DNA of 64,000 nt, taken from positions 124,001-188,000 of the forward strand of contig VIIQ02000067.1 in assembly GCA_007449985.2 (NCBI GenBank). The letters run 5' to 3'. Origin of the DNA: Desmodesmus armatus (taxonomy: Eukaryota; Chlorophyta; Chlorophyceae; Sphaeropleales; Scenedesmaceae). The first letter of the stretch is position 1; each line of letters begins with the position of its first letter. Made by a program: the position numbers and the translations under genes. Positions 1 to 12,900 of the stretch are shown here, one piece after another. The notes beneath the pieces are model-generated. The model did no database searches, was not told where the DNA came from, and saw nothing but the letters and a program-made list of their open reading frames with translations.

Positions 1-3000
1 CTGCTCCCCCTCCTCCTCCTCTGGGTCAAACAACTCCAGCTCATTGTTGACCACCTCACACCTGACAGCATGACATCACACGGTGACAGCAGCAGCAGAC
101 ATTGGTAAGGAAGGACAGCAGGAAGCAAGGCCTCTGCAGCTGGTCTTCTAGCTAAGTTGAACTGCAACGCTGAACTGTACGCCCCCGCTTGGCTGACACC
201 ATTGATGGCTCAAGGACCTCGATTCAAAGGCGCAGGAAGCAGTTAAGCGCAGTGGCAGGCGCCCACCCCTCCCTTTTAGCTCAATTAATGAAGTAAATCA
301 ATTAATGAAGTAAATCAAAAAAGGTGCTGTGCTGTCAGCCACGCACCTGCCGGGCACAAACTGCACGGACTCTATGCCTGCACCGATGTCCTCCAGCGGC
401 AGGTTGAGCAGCACACCCACAGCAACTGCTGCGAGCACGTTGTATACGTTGTGCCGGCCTATCAGGTTTGTGATGATCTCCAGCCGCCCCGATGGGGTGG
501 CAACAATCATCTGCACAGACAGACGCGCAGGTCGCGTTGAGGACATTGCGCGGGAGGGTGATTATTACACGCACCCACTTGCTGCTGTGAACTCACCAGC
601 ACCAAAAAGACTGCATATCACACAGCTGACACAAGGGCTGTCAAGTGCTGCGCATATCATACAGCTGACACAAGGTGCTGCATGCATACTGCAGCACTGC
701 GCAGTCCTGCTGCTGTGTACGTCATGGTCCCTGCTCACCGTTGTTCGCCACAGGCTGAGCTCCAAGCTCTCAACCCGCACATCAGCCCGTGCGTTGTTCA
801 CGCCGTACGTGATGCAGGGCACACCAGATGCCGCCTCCAACATTGCAGCAGCTGCCTCGTCATCAATGTTGATGACTGCCCGCTGCCTGCTGCCGTCCTG
901 CAGCTCCCGGAAGTGCTCTAACAACACCTCTAGATGCTCCTGAAACGGCACAGGAGGCAGCAGTATTGGGTGGCAGTCACACAAATGTCAAGAGACCTGC
1001 TTCGTATCACAGCACATTTATAGCCACAGGACTGATAATGCCTTGGGGTGGGAGCACGGCGTGGTTGCCGTTTGGCTAATGCATTGGCCCAAGTTTTCAG
1101 CTGCAGCAAAGTTCGACAGGACTCAGCAGCCGGATGCTGAGTTTTGCCGGCTTTTGCTGCAGCTGAAGTGTGGGCCTGTGCCGCAGCTAAACATCAACCA
1201 AACGTGCTCCCACCCACAGAGACCAGTGCATCCAGCAGTGCAGGGACGTACACAGCAACAGGAAAGTCTCATGCTGCTCCCCAGCTGCTCACCTGTTTGC
1301 TGCTGAACATGCTGTTGGGGTCCTCTTCACTGTTGGTGAACACTGCAATGGTTGGCTCCACCCACTGCAAGCTGCCAGTGGCCTGCGCCTCTGAGTCCAC
1401 CTCCAGCACAGCAGCTGTGGCGCCTCGGTCCCGCATGCCCGCCAGCAGCCGCTGCAGCATCAGCAACAACAACAGCACCAGTCAGCACAGAAGTCAACTA
1501 ACATTAACTAACTACACAACGTACAATCAAAAAGCTACACACCAGCTCCCCAGCTACACCAGTCAGCCCCGGCAGCTTTGGTCCACCCAGACAATCAGCA
1601 CCCGCAGGACAACCAACAATCCGATAAAGACCAGTCACACCACCACACAACATGCTGTCGTCACGCTATCAGTCACACGGCCTGCTCACCTGCACCCTGA
1701 GTCCGCTAGGTGTGGTCCCCTCCACATTGTAGCGGCCCTGGTAGGGCACTATGTGGAAGGGTGAGGCGCACTCCCGCCCTGCTGCTGGGTCTGGTTCGTC
1801 CGGCAGCCACATGTTGCCATCTGGCTCCATGAGGTGCTCTGCCAGTGCGTACTCTATGCTGCCCATCATGCCTGTCAGCTGCCCTGCCTGCTCCAGCAAG
1901 CCGCGCACCAGCCAGGAGGTGGTGGTCTTGCCGCTGGTGCCCAGCACAGTGACGGTCGTCATGCTGCGCCCAGGCCCCTCTGCAGCAACGCAAGCAGGCA
2001 GGCAGCACAGCATGCGGCGTTACGAGGATGCCTTGCTTGCTAAGAGTGTGGACCTGCTGCGGGAGCTACTCTGATGGCAAGCGATGCATACCCCCACAGC
2101 TGCTTAAATACAGCCGGCCCAAGAGCAACAACCACACAAGCTTCAGGGATACCATAGCACAACCAAGGGGGGCTGTTGTTCTATTGTTCTGTTGTTCTGG
2201 GGATGGGCTGAATGCTGAAGGTCACCCCAGGCTTCTGGACGAGTGTCACACCCCTCCTGCATAGCTGTAGTTTGCCACCTGGGTCCTGTCCCCTGCTCAC
2301 CGTGCAACACAGCTGCCAGGCGTGCGGCCAGCTCGTCCACCTCGTCAGCATACAGCACCGGCACTGAGTCTGGTATGAGGCCATCAGGAAACTCTGTGCC
2401 TGCCTCTGCCAGGATGGCAACTGCCCCTGCCTCCAGCCCTGCCTGAACTATGTCTGTGTCATGCCCGTTCCACACACTGCTGCGGGTGATGTGCTCCACA
2501 CAGCAGTACAAGTCCCCGGGCATGACTGAGTCAGGCTCGTCCGCGATGCCACCTATCTGGAGGTCCGGGTAGTCTGCACACACAGACACAGGACAAGCAG
2601 TGACGATCTCTAATACATTTCTACTAAGCACAGATATGTGATGCATGCATTCATCAAGGTGCAGGTCGGTATGGATGATGGGGCCAAGAGCCACCCATGC
2701 AGCTGGACCAATACACCCAACTGCTGGTGTGAGCGCTGCTGCTTCCCCACACATGCAGCTGCACATCACAGCAAGAGTCAACGCAGAGGTGGCACCACAC
2801 CACGCAGTGGCGGTTGCTTGCGTCTTTGCTGGGTACTCACTGTCGCGGACAAGGGACGCTGTATCCGCCTCTGCTGCCAGCGCCAGTATGTCACACAGGA
2901 GCATAGGCTGCACCTGAGGTTCAGGGAAAGGTGGTTCCTGCAGCTCTTCATATTCCTCCTCTTCACCTTCACCACCTGCGTCCGAAGGCCCTGCTTCTGC

Positions 3001-3427
3001 TGCCATCAGCTGCCGCTCCCGCACGCTCTCCTCTGCAACATGAATGGCGACACGCGCAACTGTGGGTGGGCAGTGCATGTAAGGCTGAACCCCAGGAGTT
3101 AGTTAGCAGTCTGCTTCTGGCAGCAGCAGCGGCAGCAAGGGCAGCAGCAGCAGCAACCTCAACTGCCTCACCGTCAAAAGGAGGCTCAGCATACTCAACA
3201 CCCAGATCAGTGATGTCCTCATACTGGAATGTCTCGTCATCATCTGCAGGCACTGCTTCTCCACCTGCTGCTGCTGTAACAACCACTGCAGACCATCGAT
3301 CTGCTGCTACTGGGAGCCTGCGTCCAGACGCGCTCTGAGTGTGCCTGGGTATCGTGCATGTCAAGCGAGAGTTCCGAGCCGGGCCAAGGCAGTTTATAGA
3401 CCGCCCTGTGCAGCCCTTGGACAACAT
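1..3427 (-). CDS. MURE: Plastid MurE-like Mur ligase, C-terminal part cut by the window edge
   Basis: Mur ligase of the MurE type. In bacteria it adds the third amino acid to UDP-MurNAc-dipeptide; in plants the family is a plastid protein (plastid transcription complex in Arabidopsis, plastid division in moss). Seen on the minus strand: the first ATG at 3427 opens a Ser/Arg/Ala-rich, transit-like leader. An acidic stretch follows (about 2940-3000), then the N-terminal domain (exon about 2303-2574, DLQIGGIADEPDSVMPGDLY). The ATP-binding domain (1690-1979) has GTSGKTTT against the usual GTNGKTTT. Further exons are 1293-1451, 739-939 (INIDDEAAAAMLEAASGVP) and 347-510 (IGRHNVYNVLAAVAVG and VPGRC). 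Junctions 2303/1979 and 2840/2574 keep phase. The join of the leader exon to the acidic exon near 3050-3110 is not resolved. Bases 1-55 may start the next exon (VVNNELELFDPEEEE). The C-terminal catalytic domain lies outside the window. Strong for family; substrate unknown. Confidence 0.85.
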
Positions 3428-3911
3428 GGTGCCTGGCTGGCGCACTTTAGAGGCCGTGAATATACATAGAAGATTGGTACAGATGCAAGCACAATGATGA
3501 CGCGCGTTTGGGAGGCTGTGGCTCGGACAAACAAGTTGACTAAACATGAGTTTGACTCACTTTGCATGGAAACTCACAGAAGGGCTGAGATGTTGCTGCT
3601 GTGCGTTGTCAATACGTTGGAAACGCCTTCATCAGCACTGACTTAGTCTGCCCAGCCAGTCAGGACAACACAATTCCCTCCTGCTGGGCCAGACACTGTT
3701 CATCACAGCAGTGGTGCCAGTGTAGCCCTGCAAAGCGCTGTTGCATCATCCTTCATCCTTTACTTTAGAAGGATCCACTGTGGGCGTGTCCCTGCCCCTG
3801 TGGTGGTCTTGTTATTGTGCCAGTTTGTCCAGCAGCAGTCCTCCAGTGCTGACACAGCTGCAGAGCCCATGCGTCCCTCCAAGGCTGTGTAGCCTAGCAT
3901 AACTGGGAGAT
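3428..3911. promoter_or_regulatory. Divergent intergenic region between MurE-like and the giant kinase-array gene
   Basis: About 480 bases between two start codons that point away from each other, so it probably holds both promoters and 5' UTRs. I see no clear TATA box or other recognisable element. The 5' ends of the transcripts cannot be placed from sequence alone. Confidence 0.4.
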
Positions 3912-6900
3912 ATGTCAACTCCCAAGACCCCAGCAGCAGCGAAGCGGCTGCAGTCAGCCAAGGGGGCAGCTCTAGTGCCAGGTGCCGCCCACAGCACCAG
4001 CACATCAGTTGCGGGCGGTGGCCTGCTGGATGTGTTCCCTGTCTGGAGTGACCAGCAAGTCGCAGAAAAGGAGGACAAGAATGCAGGTAAAGTATTATGC
4101 AGCCTGCACACTGCCTGTGCTGATACCCATGGTATGTTGGCGTGCTGGGGACAACCGCAGCTGCATACGTGCCTGCAGGCAAGTATGAAGACCCACTGGG
4201 GCTGTCACTGCCCCCAGCAGCAGCACCGTTCTGTGATGCTTGGAAGCGTTCAGAGGAGCTGCTTCAAGGTCTGCCAGCAGTTCCCATGGTGTCGCTCAAG
4301 CCTGCAGCACCAGGGGACGCTCCTGCAGCAGCAGACGGCAAGAAAGGTGTGTTTGCATACACTGATTGACATGGATGTCAGGGTCAGAGAGAATGAACTT
4401 GTGCTTGACAGCTGGCAAGTTGCGTCTTGCCCTCCAGCGCAGGACTTGTATGTGTGAGAGAGCATTTCGTGCAGCCGAGTTCCTCTGGGCCAGACCCTAT
4501 GTTGTGATGGCAGCTGAATCAGCCTGCTCCTGCTGCGACACTGACCTGCAGGCAAGGAGCTGCCGGTGTCACGAGAGCTTGACGGCAAGCTGTATGCAGG
4601 CCATGAGACCTTTGAATGGCTCCTAGCAGTCATCAGCAATGTCATGGCTGCAGAGGTGGGCTGGCTAGCTGTCAGGCTGCAACAATCTTCACGTTGGCCA
4701 CCAGCAAGCAGCTGCCATGCCTGGGTTGGTGTCGCAGGTTGCACCCATGCAAGCAGTGCAGCAGCTTTGGCTCTTACGCAAGATTGCTTTTGGATGCATG
4801 GCCGCGCATCAGCAGCTGCACTACACTCGCCCAGCAAGCCTGCAAGTGCACAGTTAAGCCAATCTTGCTGCAGCAGGGGTGCAATTGATGCCTGTCCTGC
4901 ACGCGCACGCATGCATGTGGTGCCTGCAGAAAAGCTTCAAGAAGGGTGACTTCTTGTGGGAGCTGATATCACCCAAGGACAAGGATGGCCTGCCTGTCAG
5001 GTCGCCAACTGGCAGATACAGGGTGAAGCTGTTCCTGTTGGTGAGTGTGGCAGCTGGCAGCGGCTAAGCACTAAATGCTGTAGTAAGGGCAGCAGTGGAA
5101 TCGGTGCAGGCATGGCTGCTGTCGGTGCAATTGGCTAGCATCACTGAGCATGTCATGTACTGACTTGCAGGACACATGGCGCACTGTGACGGTTGATGAC
5201 CGCATCCCCCTGGACCTGTTTGGTAAGCAGCGTTTGAAATTCAAATGCAGCTGCAGGAGCACAGCAGCAGCAGTGGCAGATGCAACAGCAGCAATGGAGT
5301 GTGGTTTGCTGCAGGGGCATCTGCAGCCTGCCTCAGAGACGGACCTGCACACGCGGCAGCGCCGCTGTGTGCAGCACAGGATTCAAATGTCACAGCAGCT
5401 TGGAGACATCTGTGCTGCAAAGAGGGAGGGGCAGCACATGCCGAATTGCATTGGGCCATGTTCACAGACGTTTGCGAAGGTGTCCTTGCTAGTCCACACA
5501 TGACACAGCAATTGTGCGACCATGTGTCATGTTCTTTGCATGCACAGGCCGCTCTCTGATGGTTGGCAGCCGGCCTCTGCAGCTGTGGCCCCTGCTGCTC
5601 TGCAAGGCTATCCTCAAGGTCATGGCGGTCTACAGGAGCCTGGACATGACCCTGCCACACCTGGTGCGCAATGTGGGCATGAGCGGTACCAACAACTGCA
5701 TGCATTGTGCTTTGCGCTTGGCCTCTTCATTGACCTAGTCACTGACTTGATCGTGTAAGGTCACCAACAAGCGCATGGTGTGTGCCGTCATGAAGCCTCA
5801 AGTGACCGATGCTTATGTCATTGCGTGGCTATGGGTGTGTCCCTACCTGCCTGCAGGTGGCTGCATTCCAGATGCTGACAGCTTGGCCCCAGGAGGACCT
5901 TCTGGATGCCTTGGCCGGGACGCCAGCAGCAGGGGGCTTCTTGTTTGACAGGCTGGAAGATGTGCTGCCAGGGCCTACCAAGCAGATTGCGGTATGTGGA
6001 ACCACAACACACCAAGCACATCAGCCTGGACCAGTCACGAAGTCAGCTCAGCAGCTGTGCATGTCGACTGTGTCAGCGCTAACTCAGCGAACCCAGCAGC
6101 AGCACCAGCAGCAGCACCAGCAGGGTAGGCATCGCTGGGCTTACTCTGGTTCGCAGTTGTTACGCTCAACCTGCTGTTTGTTCGGCATCTTGCTTGCTGT
6201 CTCGCGCAGGGCTTACCTGCCATCGCCAGTTGCTGCCTGGTCAAGCGGTCGAAGCCGCAGCGCGCCCCGCCCCGCCTGGTGGTGCTGTCCGCTGCATCTG
6301 CTGTCGGCCGCTCTCAGCTGGTGGCTCGCTTGCTGGCAGAGTTCCCTGACAGGTTTGGTGTCACTGTCAGCCACACCAGCAGGCCACCAAAGGAGCACGA
6401 GGTGGACGGCAAGTGAGTGTGTTGTAAGCCCTTTACGAATGTTGCCCTTCACAGCAAGCGCCTGCGTCCTGCGAGGAGGCATCGTGCATGTGTGCAGCAG
6501 CTTTGGTCAGTGGCGGGGTTGTCCTGTCACCGTGTGTGCGCTTCCCATGCCTGTCAATTGCTCCCGCCTGTGTCCCATGCGCTTGTCAGGGACTACTACT
6601 TCACCACCAAGCAGCAGCTGCTGAGCGATGTGCGTGGAAAGAAGTTCCTGGAGGCTGCAAGGGTCACAGTGCACAGCCGCCCGTGCACCAGCAGTGCTGC
6701 GGCTGCAGCTGCTGCACCCCCGCAGCCGCTAAGCTACTGGTACGGGACCAGCCTGGCGACAGTGCGGGAGGTGGCAGCCACTGGCAAACTGTGCGTGATG
6801 AGTCTGGATATGCAGGGTGCTGAGGTGAGGATGGGGGTGTGGGCGTTAGTGCCACACAGCACTACACCAAGCATCTTGAGCACTACATGTGGAACACGTC

Positions 6901-9900
6901 GTGCTGTTTGCAGTGTGACAAGGGCGGCAGGGCAGTCTGCTGAAGCCCACTGCTGGTTGCTGGTGTCACCTGATCTCCGGTGCTCTCCCTTACCTGCAGG
7001 CTCTGCGCTCCAACCAACGCATTGATGGGCTGTACTTGTACATTGGCACCAGCAACCCAGAGGTCCTGGCACAGAGGCAGAAGCAGCGCCTTGCAGAGGC
7101 AGCCAGCACGCAGGCCAAAAAGCTTGCTTGGGCCAAGCAGCAGGTCTCCAAGAGCAGCACTGCCGGGCTGTTTGACAACGTCATAACAAACACAAGCCTG
7201 GACGAGGTGAGCAGCAGCTGCAGGGGGCATGTACCACTTGGTGTTGGCTGGCGTTTGCTTTCAAGATGCAGTGGTGGCGGCTGCATTGGTGCAGATGGAA
7301 GTGCATTGCTTCAACAACCGTGCTGCCCTGTGGGTGTTCTGCTCGCACCGTAATTCCTGGAGACTTTTGACACGAGCCAAGCCGCTGCACATGCTGAACG
7401 GCTGCATCCCGATGTTGTTTGCAGGCATATGCAGCCCTGAAGGAGGCTATCAGCAAGCTGAGCCCCATCATACGCAACAGGCTGAGGGGCCTGCCTGCGT
7501 ACGTGCTGGACTACTCAGACCTGATCCCACCCAACAGGTAGGCAGGCACCACCGGGGCACACATCCCATCATGGCATGAAGACAAACAGCTGTACACCAC
7601 CAACATCAGCTGGCACCCCCTGAAACAGTTGTTGGCTGTAGGAGCATGTGGTTGCTGCCACATCGGCTAAGCCTTCTGCATGCAAGGAAATGCTGTGCAC
7701 GAGTAGTACTCGAAGCCCACCCTATCTCAGCCTCACATTGCAGCAGCGCACATACACTGACGCTATGCTGCTGTGCACACATGCACACCTTCACCCATCT
7801 GTGCACAGTGTGGAGAAGCCCTTCCTGAAGCCCGTCATCCTGTCAGGTCCGCACACAGGGGAGCGCAGGCGGCTGCTGGAGATGCTGGTGGAGGAATCCC
7901 CTGACGTGTTTGCGCTGCCGCGGCAGTACACCACACGCCCTCCTGACCTACACAGCAGGCACGTTGGGGTGGATGGGGACGAGCTACAGCTTGTGGCCGA
8001 GCAGAAAGGCAGCCGCCCACACAGTGCTGCAGCCGGCTCCCAGGGCAGCCCAGCAGATGCCGCAGGGGTTCAGCCAGCTGGCGACAACCCCAGCTCCACA
8101 GCTGAGATGACCACTGGAGGCAGCCAAGCAGCAGGTGGCAGTGTGTCTGCCGGCAGCAGCAGTGCTGACAGTGGTGGTGATGAGGGCAGCAGCACCAGCA
8201 AGGCAGCTGTCGAGCTGCTGCCGCCACCTCGTGTGCTAAGTAAGGAGGAGTTTGAAGCCGCGGTGTCCAGTGGGCAGCTGTTGGAGCACCACTCAGACCT
8301 GTTCACGCACCCGCTGGCGGTGCACAGGCATGGATACAGCATGACAGACCTGCAGGAGATCATCAAGGCTGACAAGCTGCCTCTGCTGGAGCTGGAAGCT
8401 GAGCAGACAGAGCTGGTCAAAGTCACTAAGGCAGTTGACTGCCTGGCCGTATTTCTGGCACCGCCCTCGCTGGAGGAGCACGAGCAGCGCCTGCAGCTGG
8501 CAGCGACAGAGAGTGATGATGAGGTTGCAGTCAGGGGTGAAGTGGCTGCAGCCGAGCTTGCCGCTGCGCGGGCACAGGGCGTGTTTGATGAGGTGTTGGT
8601 GAATGATGACATTGAAGAGGGCTATGCACAGCTCAAGGCGGCGATCAGCAGGTTCAGGCCCGACCTGATCCCACCAGCAGCGCATGATGCTGCCGCCAAG
8701 GCAGCACAGCAGGCAGCGGCAGCCAGCACGGCCGTGCCTCTGTTGGTGGCGGGGCCTGCAGGTGAGTTGCCAGTATAGTGTGCGCTGAGGGTGGAACCTG
8801 CGGTCTTCTGCGGCTGAAAATTTCTAAAGAGTGATGCCGCATGCAAGCTGAGATGCAACAATCAATTACCACGGTTGTATAGCAAATGGCCATGTTGAAG
8901 TCCTCATGGTGTATGTTTGTTTGACGCAGGTGCTGGCAGGGACCAGTTGGTGCAGCAGCTCTTGCAGCGCTTCCCCCAGCGCTTTGCAGTGCCGCGTCAG
9001 GTCACAGACCGCAAGCCAGGCAAGGGGGAAAAAGAGGCTGCAGCTGATGTGGACTTTGTGAAGCCTGATGTGCTGTCAAAGATGGTCGCCCAGGGCCAGG
9101 TGGTGTGGAGCTCGCAGGATGCAGCTGCTGGAGGCAGCACAGCAGTAACTGCAGAGGCTGTCAGCAGTGTTCTGGCTGCAGGTAGGGTTGTGCAACAACT
9201 GAGCCTTTCTGCGTTTCAGGCTAAACGTGCCGCATGTTTGACAGGTGATGCTGTTACCAAGGAGGGGACATTGCAACACCTGGCAGGGGGCGTGCACACT
9301 GCTGTGATACCGTACCGAAACCAATGCCCTGGTCCTTGCCCTGCAGGCAAGCTGGCAGTGCTGGACGTTGGCGCTATCACGGCTGAACGGCTGCAGAGCA
9401 TAAAGCAGCACCCTGCTCTGAAGCAGGCGTTCACCGTGTATGTCAGCCGGTTGGCGGCACTCAAGGCCAGCCTGGCAGCATCAGGCGTAACTGAGGCTAC
9501 TGCAGAGCAGACGCTGGCCAACATGGCTGCCACTCAGGATGCAATGGCTGCAACAGACGGCCTAGTGCAGGTACGCTAGTGTAGGCTCTCTGACCAACAG
9601 TGAGGCCTTCATTGGAGCAAGCCTGGCTTCTGGCAGGGCGCCGGCTGCAGCCTTCATCCGGCAGATCACGTCATAGCCTGTCGTTGCCCTCACACCTTGC
9701 ATAAGTGCTGGTGGAAGCTCATAAACCACCCCCCGCCCCTCTACACCGTGTGACACACCCCGCCATCACGCACACACACTGAAACAGGCCATGCTGTTGT
9801 GGCTGTGCAACGGCAGGCGGTTGTCACCAACGATGAAGCAGAGGAGGCCTTCACACAGCTGCAGGTGCCCCTGTCAGCATCATACCCCTGGGCCATGCCC

Positions 9901-12900
9901 CCGCTGCTGCAGCCACTGGTGGTGGCGGGGCCCTTTGGCAGTGGGAAGCGGTCAGTCCTGCAGCGACTGGTGCAGTCACTGCCTGATGTACTGGCTGTGC
10001 CCAAGGTGGTCACAAGCAAACTACACACACCAGGCAGGGATGAAGGTACGCCACTCCTGCAGGTCCTGCTGTGTTTGTACCTGTCTGTGGGCAACAACCC
10101 AGCAACATGCCGCAGGCCTAAACCTCCTTCTTGCAAGGCTGCAAAACAGCCTCCCACCAGAATGGGCTCACTGTGTGCACCTGCTTGGGTAAGGGCCCCT
10201 CTGCTGTGTGCCCTGGAATGATTGGCGCAGGCATGGAGGTGGTGTCGCTGGAGGCAGCCCAGCAGATGCGTGCAGCCGGGCAGTTCCTGGTGCACCAGGA
10301 GGTGCTGGGCCACATCTATGGCATCCCAGGTGCAGCTGTGCGCAAGCTTCAAGCCGTTGGGAAGCTGCCCCTGCTTGACCTGGACCGAGTGCAGGATGTG
10401 GAGCAGCTCAGGGCAGCAGGGTTCCAGGTGCGCAAAAACACACCACCTAGCTATGCGTACATGCCAAGGTGCCGGTCACCTTGCATACACTGTGTGTGTT
10501 GACACAGAGTGTGCATCCAGCCAATCCATCCACCATCCAAAGTTGTGACAGTCCGAATTTAGGTATAAGGGCGTGGGTTGTGTGTGTGTCAAACACATGA
10601 GTTGCATCAAGCAGGTACATGTGTGTTGCTGGTGGCGAAGCTGCCTTTCATCTGTGCATAGTCTATGCCCTGTCACAAGAGCGGCAGTGGTGCTTGTGTT
10701 GCAGATGATCACCACACTCTCATCATCATGCACCATGATAGTGCAAGATGCAGAAAGTGTCGGGTCGTCTGTACCCTTAGGTTGGTAATGGTTTTGCCTG
10801 CAGGCTACCTACCTGTACTTGCAGCCGCATTCGCTCGAGGCGCTACAGGCGCGCATCAGGGCGGAGATCCTGGCTAACCCGCCACTCCTGTACGAGCCTG
10901 ATGAGGCAGCAGACAAGGCAGCTGCAGAGGCGGCACAGGAGGCGGAGGCGGCTGCTAGCAGGCCACAACTGTTTGATGCTGTGGTGCTGCTGGACCCACA
11001 GGTATTGTTCATGGTGCAGTCAACAGTGCAGGCCCCTCTTTGTTGCGCCATGATGCTATTAGTCCAGAAGCGTGTCCATCGTGCATGCGTAAGCCGTCAC
11101 AGTCCAAGTGTTGCAGCTGGATGGTAGCAGGAGAGTGCACTGGCCTGCCTGTGTGAGGTAGTTGGCTGACAAACGGGTGCATCCTTGTGTGTTTGTGCAG
11201 GACCAGCAAACAGCTCTAGGCAAGCTGGGGCTGGAGCTGCACCAGCGCTACCCCTTTGTGGTGCCCAGCAGCTTTGTCTGGGGCTTTGGCCGACCTCTGT
11301 GGGACCCTGCCGTGAGGGTGCTGGGGCTGAAGCCCCTGCGCGTGATGGTGCTGGGCCCAGCAGCCAGCGGCAAGAGCATGCAGTGCAGCATGCTTGCAGA
11401 AAGGTGCGGCATTGGGGCTGATCTCCCCTGCTGTATCACGACAGCATGACATGTGCCGATGACACATGATGCAGCACCACCGGATGCAACCAGTGCCACG
11501 GTGGCACCAACACCGCCGATTGTGATGACTGCAGTGACCACGCCTGTGCCAACTGCATAGCTGTGGACCAACTCGACTTGCTGGCTCCTACCTGATGCAG
11601 GTTTGCGGTGCCACACATCAACGTGGGAGATCTGCTGTATGCTGAGGTGGCCGGCAAGACCCTCCTGGGGCTTGAGGCGCAACGCCACATGGACAGCAGC
11701 AAGACTGTGCCCGACAAACTCCTGATGAGGCTGCTGCTGGAGCGGCTGAAGCAGCAGGACTGCCACACATGTGGCTGGGTGCTGGATGGCTTCCCTCACA
11801 CACGCAAGCAGGTGTGGGTTGCTCTTGGGTGCACACTGGCCCATACCATACAGGAATACGTCGCCAACACCTGGCCCAGCACTATTGACTGCAGCACACC
11901 CAATAGGCTGGATTTGTTTTTCTGTTGATGGCTCATCAACGGTTACAGTTCTGCCGTGCCAGTGGACAGCAGTGGCAGTAAGCTGTGGAATCGGCAACAA
12001 CCAGGGGTGTAGTGTCTTGGATTGTGGCCAACCAGCTCAAGCGTGCCTCTCTGTTGCTGCTTGCAGGCTCAAGAGCTGACAGATGCTGGCCATGTGCCGG
12101 ACAAGGTCATCCTGCTTGAGGGGCCACATGCGCTGCTGCTCAACAGGGTCAAGTATAGGCGTGTCGACTACACGACGGGTAGGTACTGTGACATCTCCAA
12201 AGCTACACCACGGCGCCACACATTCGTCACCCCCTATTCCTCACTGCCGTGTGGACTTCAGCAGAAATGCGGGTGTAACCCAACAGCCATTGCAGCAACA
12301 AGCCAAGACTGACCAGTACTGCAGGAGGGGGACTTGTTCCCCAGTTTGACAATCCCAAGCAACTTCAGCAAAGTAAGTTCCAAGTGATGGCTGCTGTTCA
12401 CTGATCATGATCGTCCCTGCATTGCATGCACAGGCAAGGTGTACCATCTGGCCGAGGCGGGGTCGCTGTCGGAGGCGGTCAAGCCCCTCAAGCCTGAAGG
12501 CAGTGTGGACACAGACATCCTGGCACGACTCTCTGTGCGGCACGATGACTCCATGCAGAACGTGGCCAACAGGCTGGCGCTGTGGGATAGGCAGGCAAGT
12601 GTGGAGGCTGGGGAATACCATAACTGCAGCTGGGGGTGGGGGAGATCTGGCAGTGCGCTTTGATGAGTATATTGGGCCCAGGTCTGCTCTATGTGTCACA
12701 TGCAACGCATGCGCACTCTGTTTTTGTGCAGCCACCCTGCTGAAGGTTTCTGTCTGTGTGCTGCACAGGTGCAAGGGCTGCGGGCAGCCTATGAGGATGT
12801 CACACTGCGGCTGCCTGCCGCTGGCAGTCCTGCCGCCATCCTTGCGCGTGCGGAGTCCTTCGTGCGTTTGGAGGCTGAGCTGCCATCTGGGCCTGTTGCT

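Noticed and set aside
8070..8612. 180-codon minus-strand frame inside the giant gene
   Set aside because: Antisense to a 953-base coding exon with good phase on both sides; Ser-rich shadow.
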